DNA from: an uncultured Pelagibacteraceae bacterium
Lineage (GTDB): Bacteria > Pseudomonadota > Alphaproteobacteria > Pelagibacterales > Pelagibacteraceae
Direction: 5' to 3'
NCBI GenBank assembly: GCA_902595285.1
Contig: CACJPL010000002.1
Location: 1 to 64,000, forward strand
Length of the DNA: 64,000 nt
Position numbers and translations under genes: made by a program. Shown here in pieces: positions 29,549 to 39,313 of the stretch; the stretch's first letter is position 1, and each line of letters starts with the position of its first letter. Under the pieces are notes generated by a model. The model made no database searches. It was not told the origin of the DNA and worked only from the letters and a program-made list of their open reading frames with translations.

Positions 29549-30967
29549 ATGAACAAATTTACAAATACAAAAAATATTAAGAATTTTTCATCTGAAGGCT
29601 TTGAATGGAAGCAAGTACAGAATGAAATGAAAAATAAATTAGGCTTAGAAGTTTATGAAAGCTGGTTGAAAAAGATTTTTTTTGTAGAGGAATTCAATAA
29701 TTATTTATTATTATCAGTTCCAACAAGATTTATAAGAGACTGGATTACGTCGAGATACTTAGATCAAATATTACAGATAATTAAAATATATAAAAAAGAC
29801 ATTATTCGGATCGAGTTTAAAATAGGTGAAAAAGAGGAGAATACTAATTTAAAAGAAAACAATACAAAAGAGAACAATACAAACGAAAATATTTCATTTA
29901 TAAAAGATTCTTACCTTCAGTATAACCGGATAGATCCAAATAAGAGATTTGATAATTTTATAACAGGTTCAAGTAACAAATTAGCTTACGAAGCTTCTTT
30001 AAAAGTCTCAGAAAATATATCTCATTATAATCCTCTTTATATTTATGGTGGTGTTGGAATGGGAAAAACTCACCTATTAAATTCAATAGGTTTAGAGCTT
30101 AAAAAAAATAACAAAGTAATGTTTATTTCTGCTGAACGTTTTATGTATCAGTTTGTAAAATCAATTAAATCAAACGATATGGTTAAGTTTAAAGAATATT
30201 TTAGAAACACAGATATTTTATTAATCGATGATATCCAGTTTATAAGTGGAAAAGAAGCTATGCAGGAAGAATTCTTTCACACCTTTAATGCACTACTTGA
30301 TAAGGGATCTCAAATAATTGTATCAGCTGATAGAGCACCAAATAAATTATCAAGAATTCAAGAAAGAATTAAATCAAGATTTTCTGGCGGATTAGTTGTT
30401 GATATTCAAAAGCCAGACCTTGAGCTAAGAAAAAAAATAGTTGAAAAAAAAACTGAAGAATTAAATGCTTTGTATTCAGAACAATTACAAGTTTCTAGAG
30501 AAATTCAAGATTTTATAAGTAATGAAATAACTGGAAGTGTAAGGGAACTAGTTGGTGCAATAAACAGAGTTGTTTCATTTTCAAGAATTTACAACAAAGC
30601 CCCAAATCTTGCTGAAACCAAAGTAATTTTAAAGGATTTGTTAAATTTAGCAGAAAATAAAGTTACAATAGATCTAATTCAGACAACTGTTTGTAAGTTT
30701 TTCAAAATAAGCAAAAATGAAATGTTATCATCTAGAAGATCAAGGTATTTAGTAAGACCTAGGCAAACAGCAATTTATTTAACTAAAATTTTGACTTCTA
30801 AATCATTACCTGAAATTGGAAGAGAATTTTCTAACCGAGACCATACAACAATTATTCATTCAGTAAAAACTATTGAAAAAATAAAAGAAAAAGATTCTGA
30901 GATGGTTGATAATATAAATAAATTAAAAAACCAGATTTTATATAATAATAAAGAAAATGAAATTTAA
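29549..30967 (+). CDS. dnaA: Chromosomal replication initiator DnaA
   Basis: YESWLKKIFF, NPLYIYGGVGMGKTHLLNSIG, ILLIDDIQFISGKEAMQEEFFHTFNALLD, GREFSNRDHTTIIHSVKTIE. Confidence 0.98.
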   Translation: MNKFTNTKNIKNFSSEGFEWKQVQNEMKNKLGLEVYESWLKKIFFVEEFNNYLLLSVPTRFIRDWITSRYLDQILQIIKIYKKDIIRIEFKIGEKEENTNLKENNTKENNTNENISFIKDSYLQYNRIDPNKRFDNFITGSSNKLAYEASLKVSENISHYNPLYIYGGVGMGKTHLLNSIGLELKKNNKVMFISAERFMYQFVKSIKSNDMVKFKEYFRNTDILLIDDIQFISGKEAMQEEFFHTFNALLDKGSQIIVSADRAPNKLSRIQERIKSRFSGGLVVDIQKPDLELRKKIVEKKTEELNALYSEQLQVSREIQDFISNEITGSVRELVGAINRVVSFSRIYNKAPNLAETKVILKDLLNLAENKVTIDLIQTTVCKFFKISKNEMLSSRRSRYLVRPRQTAIYLTKILTSKSLPEIGREFSNRDHTTIIHSVKTIEKIKEKDSEMVDNINKLKNQILYNNKENEI

Positions 30968-32069
30968 CGTAAATCAACAAGACCTTCAGCAAGCATTAAA
31001 TTATTGCCAAGGCGTTATTGAAAAAAGAAGTACACTACCAATTCTTTCAAATATTCTGTTAGACGCAAGTAATTCAAAACTTACTATTACTGCAACCGAT
31101 CTAGATCTAATATTTATACATCAGTTAAACAATATAGAAATTTTAGAGGAGGGTAAAACAACCACAACTTCCTCAATAATGTATGATATTATAAGAAAGT
31201 TTAATTCAGGAAAAAAAATAAATCTTTCTTTAACAGATATAAGTAAATTACAAGTAGAGTCGGAAAAATCTATTTTTAATTTGAATTGCATAAGTGCAAC
31301 AGAGTTTCCACTGACAGATGAAAATTTTAATGAAAATGAATTTATAATTAAATCAAAACAACTTTTGAAATTGTTAAATAAGTGTAAATTTTCAGTTTCA
31401 AATGATGAAACAAGGCATTATTTAAGTGGTATTTATTTTCATCAAACGGAAGTCGACGATAAAAATTATTTAACTGCAGTTGCAACTGATAGTCATCGAA
31501 TGTCTATTTCAAAAATTAGATTAGAGGAAAAAATTGATTTTGATCCAATAATTTTACCTAAAAAAACAATTTTTCAGCTTTGTTCTTTATTAGACAGCTA
31601 TGATGGAGATGTAAAAATTTCAAATGTGAAATCAAAAATTAAATTTGAATTAAATAATAGTACTTTAATTTCAAAACTTATTGATGGAAAATTTCCTAAC
31701 TATATTCAAGTTATACCTAAAAATAATCAAAAAAAGTTAGAAATAGATTTAAAATTATTTTTAAATTCTGTTGATAGAGTAGCGTCAGTTTCGTTAGATA
31801 AAAAAGATGGAGTGAAATTTAAATTATCTAAAGATGTTCTAGATTTGTCAGTAAATAATACTAATAGCGGTGATGGTAAAGAAACCTTAATTGTTCAGTT
31901 TGATCATGATTTAGAAATAAGCTTTAATTCTAGATATTTAATAGATGTTGCTTCACAACTAGATGGAGATAAAGTTGAAATTTTCCTTAATGACTCTGGC
32001 TCTCCTGCACTAATAAAAGATCCAGGTGATTTTGATAGTATTTTTGTTGTTATGCCTATGAAGGGCTAA
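30957..32069 (+). CDS. dnaN: DNA polymerase III beta clamp
   Basis: MKFNVNQQDLQQALNYCQGVIEKRSTLPILSNILLDA, AVATDSHRMS, VVMPMKG; follows dnaA. Confidence 0.97.
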   Translation: MKFNVNQQDLQQALNYCQGVIEKRSTLPILSNILLDASNSKLTITATDLDLIFIHQLNNIEILEEGKTTTTSSIMYDIIRKFNSGKKINLSLTDISKLQVESEKSIFNLNCISATEFPLTDENFNENEFIIKSKQLLKLLNKCKFSVSNDETRHYLSGIYFHQTEVDDKNYLTAVATDSHRMSISKIRLEEKIDFDPIILPKKTIFQLCSLLDSYDGDVKISNVKSKIKFELNNSTLISKLIDGKFPNYIQVIPKNNQKKLEIDLKLFLNSVDRVASVSLDKKDGVKFKLSKDVLDLSVNNTNSGDGKETLIVQFDHDLEISFNSRYLIDVASQLDGDKVEIFLNDSGSPALIKDPGDFDSIFVVMPMKG

Positions 32070-32767
32070 TTAATTAAGTCTAACTCTGAATAAATATTTT
32101 TTTCAAGAATTTGAATAAAATTTTCCTTTGTTAACCCGGAAGGAATTGGTTTTAAAATAGATATTGTAATAATTCTATTAGATTTTTTATCACCTTTTTT
32201 AGGCCACACATATCCAGAGTTAATTGCAACTGGTTGACAAGTAACATTTAGCTGTTCATAAATTCTCGATACACCTTTTTTAAAATGTGGTCTTTCATCG
32301 GGTAGAACTCTAGTTCCTTGAGGAAAAATAATTAAAGGTCTTTTAGAAGTATCCATTATTTTTGAAATATCATCAAAAAAACCCAAGTTATCTTTTGTAA
32401 CTTTATTTCTTTTAATTGAAATTGATCCTATTTTTTTTAAGTACCAACCAAATATTGGAATTAACAATAATTCTTTTTTTAGAATAAATACAGGTGAGTT
32501 AAAGATTGTTTGTAAATAAAAAGTTTCAAACATTGATTGATGAGATGCTGCTATAAAAAATTTTTCATTATTAATAATATTTTCTCTTCCTTTGACTGAA
32601 ATTTTTACTGAAAGAACAAACCTTAAACAAAAACTTGCCCAATGGCCCATTAATTTACCTCCCATCAAAACAACCTTTTTAGGCAAAAAAAATGATGGTA
32701 AAAAAATTATCGAAATTAAAAATATTCCACTGAAAAATAATATTGAAAATAAAAAGTTTCTTATCAT
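32066..32767 (-). CDS. plsC: 1-acyl-sn-glycerol-3-phosphate acyltransferase
   Basis: AASHQSMFETFYL, FPQGTRVLPDERPHFKKGV. Confidence 0.9.
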   Translation of the reverse strand: MIRNFLFSILFFSGIFLISIIFLPSFFLPKKVVLMGGKLMGHWASFCLRFVLSVKISVKGRENIINNEKFFIAASHQSMFETFYLQTIFNSPVFILKKELLLIPIFGWYLKKIGSISIKRNKVTKDNLGFFDDISKIMDTSKRPLIIFPQGTRVLPDERPHFKKGVSRIYEQLNVTCQPVAINSGYVWPKKGDKKSNRIITISILKPIPSGLTKENFIQILEKNIYSELDLIN

Positions 32768-32778
32768 TTTGTCAAAAG

Positions 32779-33993
32779 CTAAATTATATCTTTATGCTTT
32801 TGTCTTTTTCTTATTACTTTAATTTTTGATCCCTTTATTAATAATTCTACTGGTTTAGGTCTTAAATTATAATTTGAGCTAAGTGACATTCCATAAGCTC
32901 CCACATCACATATTGCTATTAAATCTTTTTCTTTCAACACTTGAAATTTTTTTAATGTAACAAATTTATCTGTACTTTCACAAATAGGACCTACAAATTC
33001 ATATGGTTTTTTTGATTTTTTGTTAGATTTTGTAACAGGTAAAGTTTTATGGAACGCACCATACAAAGCAGGTCTCATTAAATCGTTCATTGCAGCATCT
33101 AAAATGATAAATTTTTTTCTTCCACTATCTTTTATATAGATTATTTTTGACACTAATGTACCGGTATCACCAATAATTGATCTACCTGGCTCAAATATAA
33201 TTTTAACTTTATGTTTTCTTAAAAATTTAAGAATAGCAGTGTTGTATTTTCTATAATTAAGTTTTTCATTTTTATCAGTGTAAGTAATGCCCATACCTCC
33301 ACCTAAATCTATAAATTCAAATTTATGATTTGTTTTATTTAAAATTTGACTAATCGCTTTAAGCATTTTTTCATAAGGTTTATGGTCTAAAATTTGACTA
33401 CCTATATGAACGCTTAGACATTTTAAATCAATATTTTTTGAATTTTTGCAATAATTTATAATTTCATAGAATGTATTTTTATTTACACCAAATTTATTTT
33501 CCTTTTTTCCAGTGGATATTTGACTTAATGTTTTTGCGTCTGTGTTGGGGTTTAGTCTTACACCAATTTTTATTCTTTTATATTTTGATTTTGCTATTCG
33601 ATTTATTTCTTTTATTTCACTTAAAGACTCAGCGTTAATAAGCAAAATTTGTTTATCAATAGCAAAGCTAATTTCACTTGTTGTTTTACCAACACCAGAA
33701 AATACTATTTTGCTTGGATTAATTCCTGCTTTTAGTGCCATCATCAGTTCTCCAACTGAAACAACATCAGCACCTAATCCAAATTTTTTAATTTCTTTAA
33801 TAATATTAACATTTGTGTTGGATTTAACCGCAAAGCAGATAAGTGGTGAAAAAGATTTAAAGTTTTTTTTAAAATTATTAATATTTTCTTTTAATTTTGA
33901 ATATGAGTAAGAGTAAAATGGAGTTCCAAATTTATTTGCAATTTTTTGGAGATTAATTTTTTCTATTGTTAATGTTTTATTTACGTATTTCAT
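32779..33993 (-). CDS. lysA: Diaminopimelate decarboxylase
   Basis: FYSYSYSKLKENI, FAVKSNTNVNIIK, LSVHIGSQILD, FIDLGGGMGITY, FEPGRSIIGDTG, CDVGAYGMSLSSNYN. Confidence 0.96.
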   Translation of the reverse strand: MKYVNKTLTIEKINLQKIANKFGTPFYSYSYSKLKENINNFKKNFKSFSPLICFAVKSNTNVNIIKEIKKFGLGADVVSVGELMMALKAGINPSKIVFSGVGKTTSEISFAIDKQILLINAESLSEIKEINRIAKSKYKRIKIGVRLNPNTDAKTLSQISTGKKENKFGVNKNTFYEIINYCKNSKNIDLKCLSVHIGSQILDHKPYEKMLKAISQILNKTNHKFEFIDLGGGMGITYTDKNEKLNYRKYNTAILKFLRKHKVKIIFEPGRSIIGDTGTLVSKIIYIKDSGRKKFIILDAAMNDLMRPALYGAFHKTLPVTKSNKKSKKPYEFVGPICESTDKFVTLKKFQVLKEKDLIAICDVGAYGMSLSSNYNLRPKPVELLIKGSKIKVIRKRQKHKDII

Positions 33994-34124
33994 TAAGCTA
34001 AGTTAATTGAAACTTCTTTTATTTCTGCTTTTTTATCTTGATCTATGTATTTAGGGTCATTTTTCTTTCCACAAGAAATAACTGCATAAAATAATAATAT
34101 AATTATAGTAAATTTTTTAATCAT
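33993..34124 (-). CDS. Small (43 aa) lipoprotein, LptM/YifL-like
   Basis: MIKKFTIIILLFYAVISCGKKNDPKYIDQDKKAEIKEVSINLA; lipobox VISC; stop overlaps lysA ATG and start overlaps argH stop; below the ORF track length cutoff. Confidence 0.75.
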   Translation of the reverse strand: MIKKFTIIILLFYAVISCGKKNDPKYIDQDKKAEIKEVSINLA

Positions 34125-35512
34125 TTTTCTTTTTTATATTTCATTATCATTTTTTTAATATTATCAAAAGAAGTTCCACCATAAGATTTTTTCGAATTAA
34201 TTGAATTTTTTAAATTAAATACTTTTAATACGTCATCTTTAAGTTTAGGTTCAATTTTTCTTAATTCCTCTAAAGTCAATTCATTTAATTTTTTTTTTCT
34301 TTTTTCAGCAAAATTAACTACAGCAGCAGTTTTTTGATATGCTTTTCTAAAAGACATTGAGTGATTTTTCACGAGATAATCAGATAAATCAGTTGCTGTA
34401 ATGTATCCAGAATTAGCAAGTTCTAACATTTTACTCTTATTCGGATTACAATTTTTTAATATTTCATCAAAAATTTTTAAACAATTATTTAGATTGTCTT
34501 TAGATTTGAAAGCAATCTCTTTATCGTCTTGCAAATCTTTAAAATAAGACAATGGCAAACCTTTTAAAATTGTAAGCATTGAAAATAAATTTCCATAAGC
34601 GTTTCCTGATTTTCCACGCAAGTACTCTAAAAGATCAGGATTTTTTTTTTGTGGCATTATCGATGATCCAGTAACAACTTTATCAGATAAATTGATCAAA
34701 TTAAAACCATCAGAATTCCAAATAATTAATTCTTCAGCAATTCTAGAAATATGCATAGCACACACAGATGAAGCGTATAAAAAATCCAAAACAAAATCTC
34801 TATCCGAAACTGTATCAATAGAATTATTTGTTGGCATTTTAAAACCAAGTTTTTTGGTTGTATAATTTCTATCTATATTAAATGATGTTCCTGCTAAAGC
34901 TGCAACACCTAAGGGGTTTTCATTTAAACTGTCTAAATTATTAGAAAATCTCTTTTTGTCTCTATTAAACATTTCCACATAAGACATTAGATAATGCGCA
35001 AAAGAGATAGCTTGAGCATTTTTAAGATGTGTAAATCCAGGCATAATAGTTTCAACATTTTTTTCAGCCAACTTAATTGTACTCTTAATAACTTTATTAA
35101 TGTTATTATTTATTTCGTTAGTTGAATTTTTCATCCAAATTTTAAAATCTGTAATTACTTGATCATTTCTTGATCTTGCAGTGTGAACATACCCAGCTTC
35201 TTCACCTATAATTTCGAAAAGTCTCTTTTCGATATTCATATGAATATCTTCATATTTTTTATTAAACTCAAATTTATTTTTTGTAATTTCCTTGTCAATT
35301 TTTGTTAGTCCATAAATAATTTTATTTTTTATTTTAAATGAAATTATTTTTTGTTTAAAAAGCATCTCAACATGAGCAATTGATCCTTGAATATCTTCTT
35401 TATAAAGTCTTTTATCAATATCTATTGAATTACCGACTTTTTGAAACAAACTTGATGCATTTTTTTTTATACGTGTGTTCCAGATTGCTTGGTTGTTTTT
35501 ATTTTTTGCCAT
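34121..35512 (-). CDS. argH: Argininosuccinate lyase
   Basis: HTARSRNDQVITDFKIWM, GFTHLKNAQAISFAHYL, GSSIMPQKKNPDLLEYLRGKSG. Confidence 0.97.
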   Translation of the reverse strand: MAKNKNNQAIWNTRIKKNASSLFQKVGNSIDIDKRLYKEDIQGSIAHVEMLFKQKIISFKIKNKIIYGLTKIDKEITKNKFEFNKKYEDIHMNIEKRLFEIIGEEAGYVHTARSRNDQVITDFKIWMKNSTNEINNNINKVIKSTIKLAEKNVETIMPGFTHLKNAQAISFAHYLMSYVEMFNRDKKRFSNNLDSLNENPLGVAALAGTSFNIDRNYTTKKLGFKMPTNNSIDTVSDRDFVLDFLYASSVCAMHISRIAEELIIWNSDGFNLINLSDKVVTGSSIMPQKKNPDLLEYLRGKSGNAYGNLFSMLTILKGLPLSYFKDLQDDKEIAFKSKDNLNNCLKIFDEILKNCNPNKSKMLELANSGYITATDLSDYLVKNHSMSFRKAYQKTAAVVNFAEKRKKKLNELTLEELRKIEPKLKDDVLKVFNLKNSINSKKSYGGTSFDNIKKMIMKYKKEK

Positions 35513-35536
35513 GATATTTAATTATACCTATTTAAC

Positions 35537-36052
35537 ATGAGATTTTTAATAATATTTATTTTTTTGATAACAAATGTCGTAGCTGAAGAACTACCTGGTA
35601 TTAAAAATATTGTAATCCATAAAATACCAAAAACACATGATAATGTTATTTTTTTAGACAAAAATGATCAAAAAATTAATATCAATGAATATACTGGTAA
35701 CTTATTGGTATTAAATTTTTGGGCGACTTGGTGTGAACCTTGTAAAGAAGAAATGCCATCTTTAGATAAACTCCAAGCCAACCCAGAATTGGATAATATA
35801 AAAATTTTCGCAATTAATATTGGGAGAGAAAATTTAGACAAAGTTAATAAATATTTTGTAGATCTTAACATTAAAAATTTTGACCCTTATTTTGATCCAC
35901 CTACTACATTAGCAAAAATGTTTTCTTTAAGAGGTATCCCTACAACAATTCTAATTAATAAAGAGGGACAAGAATTTGCTAGAGTAATAGGTTCAATTGA
36001 TTTTGAAAATAAAAATTTTATTAATTGGATAAAAAATATAACTAATCTTTAA
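35537..36052 (+). CDS. TlpA-like thiol:disulfide oxidoreductase
   Basis: Signal peptide and LVLNFWATWCEPCKEEMPSLDKLQ, RGIPTTILINKEG. Confidence 0.9.
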   Translation: MRFLIIFIFLITNVVAEELPGIKNIVIHKIPKTHDNVIFLDKNDQKININEYTGNLLVLNFWATWCEPCKEEMPSLDKLQANPELDNIKIFAINIGRENLDKVNKYFVDLNIKNFDPYFDPPTTLAKMFSLRGIPTTILINKEGQEFARVIGSIDFENKNFINWIKNITNL

Positions 36053-36245
36053 AAAAATAAGCAAAGCCAACTAAAGCAATTATAGCAATAAACTGTAAAA
36101 TAACTCTTAACTGCATTAATTTATTTGAATATTTTTTACTTGTCTCTCCTCCCTTAAAAAGGGTCCCAATACCTAAGATCAAAACTATCCCTACAGCTAT
36201 CAAAAGAGCTATTGATAAAACTTTTACTAATATTCCTGAAATCAT
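36042..36245 (-). CDS. Small twin-TM protein, HIG1-domain-like
   Basis: 67 aa, two TM segments with SNKLMQLRVILQFIAI characteristic of HIG1-like proteins. Confidence 0.7.
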   Translation of the reverse strand: MISGILVKVLSIALLIAVGIVLILGIGTLFKGGETSKKYSNKLMQLRVILQFIAIIALVGFAYFFKD

Positions 36246-36294
36246 ATTTTTATTTTAGATTGTTTTTTGACATAAAAAACATAATTTATCTACT

Positions 36295-36945
36295 ATGACA
36301 TTTTGCCTAGATTCTATAATTATTAAACCAGAAAATGGTAATGAAATTAAAAATGCAATTATTTTGCTTCATGGATATGGAGGTGATGGAAAGGATATTA
36401 GCATGCTATCTTTAAACTGGAAGAGACATTTGCCTAATACAGTCTTTATTTGTCCAAATGGTCACGAGCCATGTGCTATAAATCCATCTGGTTATCAATG
36501 GTTTGATTTAACAAAAGAGAAGTCTGATTACATATTAGAGCAATCAATTAAAGCTGAAGAAGTCTTAAAAAAATTTATTAATGAAATAAAAAAAGAGTTC
36601 AAGTTATCTAATAATCAAATATGTTTATCAGGATTCAGCCAAGGATGCATGATGTCTATAAATGTTGGTCTTACATTTGGAGAAAATTTTTTATGTATAG
36701 TCGGTTTTTCTGGAAAGATAATAAATCAAAATGATTTGAAAGATAGAATCAAAAATAAAACTGAAACATTACTTATACATGGTGAAGCTGATCAAATTGT
36801 CCCATCTACCCATTTACTGGAAGCAAAAGATTTTCTAATTCGAAATAATGTTAAAGTTGATACACTATTAATAAAAAATTGTGATCATCATATTCCTATT
36901 GAAGCATCAAGTACAGCTTTAAATTTTATTTTAAAAAAAATTTAA
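36295..36945 (+). CDS. Phospholipase/carboxylesterase family hydrolase
   Basis: AIILLHGYGGDGKDI, LSGFSQGCMMS, IHGEADQIVP, CDHHIP. Confidence 0.88.
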   Translation: MTFCLDSIIIKPENGNEIKNAIILLHGYGGDGKDISMLSLNWKRHLPNTVFICPNGHEPCAINPSGYQWFDLTKEKSDYILEQSIKAEEVLKKFINEIKKEFKLSNNQICLSGFSQGCMMSINVGLTFGENFLCIVGFSGKIINQNDLKDRIKNKTETLLIHGEADQIVPSTHLLEAKDFLIRNNVKVDTLLIKNCDHHIPIEASSTALNFILKKI

Positions 36946-36993
36946 CATCTCTTATTATTGATAAAATTGTTCAACTAAGTTAAAATTAAATTA

Positions 36994-37563
36994 ATGAATA
37001 ACTTTATTGAACAAAATGTTTCATTGGAAAAGTGCCCTGCATTAGTCCTCAATGCAGATTATAGACCTCTGAGTTACTACCCTTTATCTTTGTGGTCATG
37101 GCAGGATACAGTTAAATCTGTTTTTCTGGATCGAGTTATTATTGTTAGTAATTATGATAGAACTATAAGAAGCCCGTCATTTAATATGAAATTACCAAGT
37201 GTTATCGCATTAAAGGATTATATTGTTCCTCAAAGCAAACCAAGTTTTACTAGATTTAATGTGTTTTTAAGAGATAAATTTTCCTGTCAATATTGCGGAA
37301 GCAATGAAGAGTTAACTTTTGATCATTTATTACCTAGATCAAAAGGGGGTGAAACTAATTGGGATAATGTTGTAACAGCCTGTTCTGCATGCAATGTAAA
37401 AAAGGGTGGAAAACTATTAAAACATTCAGGCATGAAATTACATCAGTACCCTTATCGACCATCAACAGAGGATCTACATAAAAATGGCAAACATTTTCCA
37501 CCAAATTTTTTACATAAAAGCTGGATGGATTACCTATATTGGGATGTAGAACTAGAGTCTTAA
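36994..37563 (+). CDS. HNH endonuclease family protein
   Basis: RDKFSCQYCGSNEELTFDHLLPRSKGGETNWDNVVTACSACNVKKGGK. Confidence 0.9.
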   Translation: MNNFIEQNVSLEKCPALVLNADYRPLSYYPLSLWSWQDTVKSVFLDRVIIVSNYDRTIRSPSFNMKLPSVIALKDYIVPQSKPSFTRFNVFLRDKFSCQYCGSNEELTFDHLLPRSKGGETNWDNVVTACSACNVKKGGKLLKHSGMKLHQYPYRPSTEDLHKNGKHFPPNFLHKSWMDYLYWDVELES

Positions 37564-38093
37564 ATCTTCTCAGAAATATTTATTGCAATTTTTGATCCTG
37601 TTTTAATAATTTTATCTAATATAGAGTAAGGACCTTCTTTTGTTGCACCCTTTTCATAAGCAATATCTTTATGACTTAATTCATCTTCTCTAAATTTAAT
37701 TATTTTTTTTTTAAGTTTTGGTTCACTTTTATCAAGTTGTTTTATTTGGTTTAAATAATGCTCATCTATAACTTCTTCAACAGAAGCAGTGCAAAGCATA
37801 GCTGCCTTCTTTCCAAGCAAAGTTGAACCAAAACCTAATCCTACACCCAATAAATCCCATAAAGGTAAAAACTTTGTTGGTTTTATATTTCTCTTTTTAA
37901 TTTCTTCCTCAAAAAAATCAGAATGCTCTTTTTCATGAACTTTCATTTCTTCAATTGTTTTTTTTAAAACTTCATCTTTAACTAATGTGTTTAGAGCAAG
38001 CAACTGTCCTTCATAAATTTTAACAGCACCACGTTCTCCAGCATGATCAACTCTAATAAATTCTTCTATTTTCTTTTTATTTATTGTTGTCAT
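37560..38093 (-). CDS. coq7: Demethoxyubiquinone hydroxylase (Coq7)
   Basis: IRVDHAGERGAVKIYEGQL, HEKEHSDFFEEE, TASVEEVIDEHYLNQI, REDELSHKDIA. Confidence 0.93.
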   Translation of the reverse strand: MTTINKKKIEEFIRVDHAGERGAVKIYEGQLLALNTLVKDEVLKKTIEEMKVHEKEHSDFFEEEIKKRNIKPTKFLPLWDLLGVGLGFGSTLLGKKAAMLCTASVEEVIDEHYLNQIKQLDKSEPKLKKKIIKFREDELSHKDIAYEKGATKEGPYSILDKIIKTGSKIAINISEKI

Positions 38094-38562
38094 AACTTAA
38101 ATAAACTCTTGTTGTAAAATATACTATTAATATTGATATTATAATATTGTAACTTGTAAGCGATAAACCTAAAATTTTAAATGTAACATCTTTGCAACTT
38201 ACATTTTTTTCTTGTAACTGTCTTAATATGTCTTCTTTTGATAGTAAATTGGAGCCATTTTTTAAATCACAAACCAGTGATTCTTGAATAAAACCTTGCT
38301 CTATACCTAAATGATATAAAGATAAAATAGTAGCTGCTAAAAAAATTAAAATAAGAGAAAGAATGAAATATTTTTCAAGATTAATAAATTTATAATTTAA
38401 TACAATAATTATTAATGCTAATAGGTATGGAATTCTTTCCAGTGTACATAAGTTACAAGGCTGATGCCCTAAAACATATTCAATAAAAAATGCTGAAGAT
38501 AAAGCAATAATGCTAATCAAAAAAATTAACTTTAATGTAATTGTTTTGTTAATCTCAAACAT
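38077..38562 (-). CDS. dsbB: Disulfide bond formation protein B
   Basis: YVLGHQPCNLCTLERIPYLLA; multiple TM segments. Confidence 0.85.
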   Translation of the reverse strand: MFEINKTITLKLIFLISIIALSSAFFIEYVLGHQPCNLCTLERIPYLLALIIIVLNYKFINLEKYFILSLILIFLAATILSLYHLGIEQGFIQESLVCDLKNGSNLLSKEDILRQLQEKNVSCKDVTFKILGLSLTSYNIIISILIVYFTTRVYLSYDNNK

Positions 38563-39160
38563 TAAATTTTAAAAATAAATAAATAATAATAAATATTATA
38601 ACTATAATAATTCCAATTATGGTGAACCATTTTGATCCATGTTTTTCCATGTACTCTGTAAATAATTCTCCAAATTTATAAGATAAATATGCAACTATAA
38701 AAAATCTCAGGCTTCTTGAAATTAAGCTAACAATTATAAAAATAGGAAGATTAAAAGCAATTAAACCACTTGAAATCGTAAAAGCTTTATATGGCAATGG
38801 TGTAAAGCCCGCTAAAAAAAGAATACTCAACCATGCAAGGAATCCACTACCTTGTGACATACTCAATTTCAAATTTTCAACTTTATCTTGATAGCCATAA
38901 AATTCGATTAGATACATTGCTAAATCAAAAAATAAATAACCTATCAAATATCCAAAAATTCCTCCAAGAACTGAAAATATTGATGCTACTAAAAATATTT
39001 TTAAATATTTCTCTTTTTTAGCAATAACCATTGGTATTATCATGGCATCTGGAGGTATAGGAAAAAAAGAACTTTCTATAAAAGATACAAGCCCTAAATA
39101 AAAATTCGAACTTTTATGTGCAGCTAATTCTAAACATTTTTTGTACAGTGTTTGAAACAT
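38555..39160 (-). CDS. DedA/YqaA-family membrane protein
   Basis: FIESSFFPIPPDAMIIPMVI, GGIFGYLIGYLFFD, FTPLPYKAFTISSGL. Confidence 0.85.
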   Translation of the reverse strand: MFQTLYKKCLELAAHKSSNFYLGLVSFIESSFFPIPPDAMIIPMVIAKKEKYLKIFLVASIFSVLGGIFGYLIGYLFFDLAMYLIEFYGYQDKVENLKLSMSQGSGFLAWLSILFLAGFTPLPYKAFTISSGLIAFNLPIFIIVSLISRSLRFFIVAYLSYKFGELFTEYMEKHGSKWFTIIGIIIVIIFIIIYLFLKFNV

Positions 39161-39221
39161 TTTTAGGTTTTAATATAAATTTAGTTCTTATACTATTAAA
39201 TATAATTTAATTGAATACCAA

Positions 39222-39306
39222 GGGCGAATGGCGGAACTGGTAGACGCGCACGACTCAAAATCGTGTTTCGCAAGAAGTGAGAGTTCGATTCTCTCTTCGC
39301 CCACCA
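39222..39306 (+). tRNA. tRNA-Leu(CAA)
   Basis: Acceptor GGGCGAA/TTCGCCC, anticodon stem-loop CACGA-CTCAAAA-TCGTG, variable arm, T loop GTTCGATTC, encoded CCA. Confidence 0.96.
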
Positions 39307-39313
39307 AGTAACT

